Part shown: piece by piece, positions 61,252 to 64,000 of the stretch
How positions within the stretch are numbered: position 1 is the first letter of the stretch
Layout: the number at the start of each line of letters is the position of its first letter
Source: Ascaris suum
Taxonomy: Eukaryota > Nematoda > Chromadorea > Rhabditida > Ascarididae
Assembly (NCBI GenBank): GCA_013433145.1
Contig: CM024177.1
Coordinates: 10,930,610-10,994,609, forward strand
Direction: 5' to 3'
Length of the DNA stretch: 64,000 bases
The notes under the pieces: model-generated
Databases searched by the model: none
The model's input: the letters and a program-made list of their open reading frames with translations, nothing else
Told to the model about the DNA's origin: nothing
Position numbers and translations under genes: made by a program

Positions 61252-62810
61252 GCTTGTTCCAATTGAATACTTTATTTGATCCTTAGTTTATGCGTTCGTT
61301 AAATTAATCGTCTTGTTAAGATGTTCATGCGACGTGCGTTACGAAATGTCACTCGATCCACGTCTCTACATAAGAATTAGCCTACTAGACTTGCTTAGGT
61401 CCCGATGATTCACTATATCACATTTATATGTTGTGTCGTATATCGCTTTACTGTTTATTCGAATGTCAAGGGTTTTTAATTACCCAAGTTTGAGGTCCGA
61501 GGGGTGGCGAGCCCGCAGTACCAAGTTATCAAATTTGGGACGCAGACGGACAGATCCAAAAAAAGGGGCACAATTGGACGAGCCCACGATCAGGCCTGTT
61601 TAAGTTTCGATATTCCGAATTTCCGTTATCGAGTTCAAACAATTCAGTGTTTATTCATAGCGAAGAAAGAGAGAACGAAATTCGAAATTCTCGCCCATAT
61701 TTCGGGACTCAAGCTATAAACGAAATGACTAAAACCCTTTCTTTGGGTGACAAGCTACGTGAGAAAATTCCGATTGCCATATCGTTCTATTTGACCAACC
61801 ATATTGTATTGCGTGTTGCAAAACTTATCTTTATCCGTGCTATTAGTACTTAAACAATAACATGATAACGTCTTCGCCTGTTATGTGAACATTTATTCTC
61901 TCTCCTTTTTGTTCGCGACAGTAGTTAATCGTTCTTTGTAGAGAATGCATTGTCTTGGAGCTGTTTCCGGAGCAGTTGGAGATTGCAAGACGATATGCAT
62001 CATGAGGAGGTGAGTCTGAGTGGAGTCACAGCCATCTCTCTTAGTTATTTAGCCGCCTGCCGGATGCTCATTCGACGAGCTAGGATTTAGAATGTTCGGA
62101 AAGTTCAGAACTTGGAATCCCTCGATAAGAAAGTAGGCTGAATTTCGAGCAGCATGCTTGATTTCTGAAAGTTCCGAAATCAAAACTCCCCCATTCACTT
62201 CATTCAAGATGAAACTTTTATTGCTCCTGTAAAATCGGCGGCTTGCAGAAGAACACGGTGACAGACACTTAAGTTATATAGTTTTGCGAATTTTCTTTTT
62301 TCTCGAAAAAGTCATGAGCTTGGTGCGATTTACTCGGGTGTTCAGCAGTGGACGACTTTCCAGTGCCCTGACAGCTTTCAGTATCGTTCCCGGAACTCGA
62401 GTGACACCAAAAAATGGACCGAAGTACACAATGTTTCGCACCACTGCAGCTTGATACAGGTGTGAAGATCTTCGTGAGCTAGAGCGATGCAGCAAAATAT
62501 TAGCAGTGCATCTCATACTGTAACTTATAAGTGGAAGCGCAGTACTGCTGCTGCTAAATGCTTGTTTATTCTAGCCATCCTCTATAGCCTGATGCTACAG
62601 GACATGTTTTTCGGTAGGAAGCGCCGTTGCATGCCTCAGTTTGATGGCATTCCCTAACACGCTAACTGATCCAGTGGTACAGGGAACTTTGAGAAGGCTT
62701 TCAAAAGAGCGTTCTTCCAACATCCAAAAATAGTTTATGGATGAGGACTATTCGAACATCTTTTGCGTAGTATGTTTTGGCTTTCATGAAATCTTATCAC
62801 CTTTAGCTGA
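61252..62810. other. Intergenic sequence, no supported gene
   Basis: A minus-strand frame at 62274-62516 reads AVVRNIVYFGPFFGVTRVPG then RALESRPLLNTRVNRTKLM, protein-like but without splice borders or family; it may belong to a repeat. The rest shows no exon. Confidence 0.35.
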
Positions 62811-62819
62811 ATCTCCATG

Positions 62820-63075
62820 CAGCTGTGTTCTGCCGTCGCACTACTCGACGTCTCGCCATACATCGCGATCTAGGGCTGACGTTGGCCACGTTTGACCTAA
62901 CTGTTTTACCATTGAGTTTACTCATTCATTTCTCGATCCCACTGGGTCTGCTCTCACTGGGTGCTAGGCAGTAACTATGGAAATCTGCATGTTGCTTTTT
63001 AACCGTCCTAAATGATCTACCCATTGCTTTTTTAGTTCATATATTTCCTCGACGAAATCAACAACGTCGAGGCAT
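62820..63075 (-). pseudogene. Second RTE-like retroelement 3' fragment
   Basis: The minus strand reads DFVEEIYELKKQWVDHLGRL, parallel to DIVEEMYKRKLEWAGHVVR of the element at 50.9 kb, and after a stop ends SALDRDVWRDVE, the kind of sequence found at RTE C-termini. Stops and frame changes show it is dead. It comes from a different, diverged copy. Confidence 0.45.
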
Positions 63076-64000
63076 TTTCGTATTTAGTGGTAACGTATGT
63101 GATCTGGCACGGATCTTTCTGTTGTGACTCGCAAACTCGCTGGAGCCGCTGGACGGCAAAACAAGGCTATCCGCATCTGCGGCGCTAGCGAGAAGCCGAA
63201 AACGACGCATCACCTCGGAAGTGAAAGAATGTTGAAAGGAAATAATGGGGAAAAAAGGACACGCAATAAAGGAATCGAGGCGGGATAGAAAGTAATCGAA
63301 GTTAATAAAGCCGGAGCTCAAGCGAGCAACGGAAGTTGCCCGAGCACAACCCGCCATTCGCATGTTGAAACGTGACCAACTGGCTGCCTCGTCGGAGAGC
63401 TCGGAGAGCTCCCGCTACGAAGATACCGTTGCCCTCGTATCGCCTGTACTTCCCGTTAGTAACGGCGCCTCAATTATTCCGTCATATTTTGATACTCACT
63501 GCGAAGTCTTGAAGTTACTGCAACTTTGAGTCTTGCTCCTTCAAACCACGAATTGCTGAACGCGAGTCTTTAACTATCACCTTTTCTATGAGCAAAGATC
63601 CAAGGCTCCTTCAAACCACTTTTACATACTTGGCATTCCATGGCTTGGTTGTTACTGGCAGCATGTCCTCAGTGGCTGATCCTGAGGACCGACACTGAGC
63701 CTCATATATCATCGCATGTAAAATCGTGGAATGAAAGAGGACTTCCATTTTCATAGGCCACTGCTTGTCGACACAGACACACTGTGCTCATTCCACTGAA
63801 GCTCATTCATGCAGCACTCCTCATCTCCACATTCGTCATCAAAGTTTTGGAAAAGTTGAGTATACAGTGACCAAGATCCATACATCTTTCTACTTGGATT
63901 TCTTGATATCCTCGACGATGATATCTACTTTCGAGCACAACACACTGCCCTCCTTCTCGTTTCAGGTATGTTCAAGATCGATTTCTTTGGCTTCCTTTGA
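63076..64000. other. Window end, no supported gene
   Basis: The minus-strand frame 63363-63058 (101 codons) is open but shows no motif. The expected 5' exons of the phosphatase, with its GDIHGQ and GDYVDRG motifs, were looked for here on the minus strand and not seen. Confidence 0.4.

Noticed and set aside
61072..64000. Search for the GDIHGQ/GDYVDRG exons of the phosphatase
   Set aside because: No matching minus-strand sequence was seen, so no 5' exon is claimed.

Overview
The window is eukaryotic and almost certainly nematode. Genes are split into short exons (70-450 bases) by introns of about 0.3-2 kb with GT...TTTCAG-type borders. The three recognisable genes match nematode versions of their families, and a degenerate block of TTAGGC-like hexamers (the nematode telomere repeat) lies at 18.4 kb. 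The large introns, decayed RTE-type retroelement pieces and long TA and G tracts would suit a strongylid such as a hookworm, but that is inference. No bacterial-type operon, CRISPR array or rRNA was seen.

Layout. (1) 1-8.3 kb, plus strand: the 3' half of propionyl-CoA carboxylase beta (six phase-consistent exons, 1900-7984). Its 5' exons lie before the window. Intron 5407-7480 holds a GC-rich minus-strand open frame, and two near-perfect hairpins lie nearby. (2) 8.3-12.2 kb: convergent intergenic DNA with a stop-broken kinase N-lobe fragment. (3) 12.3-17.1 kb, minus strand: a complete six-exon PIM-type serine/threonine kinase (406 residues predicted), with a 146-base TA tract in one intron. 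(4) 17.1-22.8 kb: telomere-like block and one orphan C-terminal-like frame. (5) 22.8-24.8 kb, minus strand: pieces of an Ig-domain-like protein. (6) 25.3-28.9 kb, minus strand: a small coiled-coil gene made of two alternating exon types, with intact phase-matched exons 5' and decayed copies 3'. (7) 29-48.4 kb: mostly non-coding, with isolated minus-strand exons that have good splice sites but no recognised family. (8) 48.9-52.5 kb: inverted-repeat arms of about 260 bases flanking a degraded RTE-like reverse transcriptase, next to a 26-base G run. (9) 54.8-56.2 kb, minus strand: three phase-consistent 3' exons of an unknown protein. (10) 58.0-60.7 kb, minus strand: the C-terminal two thirds of a PP1-like phosphatase; its 5' exons are not in the window. 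(11) 61-64 kb: intergenic DNA with another retroelement scrap.

The three confident genes belong to unrelated pathways (mitochondrial propionate breakdown, kinase signalling, dephosphorylation), and nothing in the sequence links them as a system. The observations most worth a second look are the decaying exon-pair array, the inverted-repeat retroelement composite and the interstitial telomere-like block. All exon borders come from reading splice motifs and codon phase by eye.
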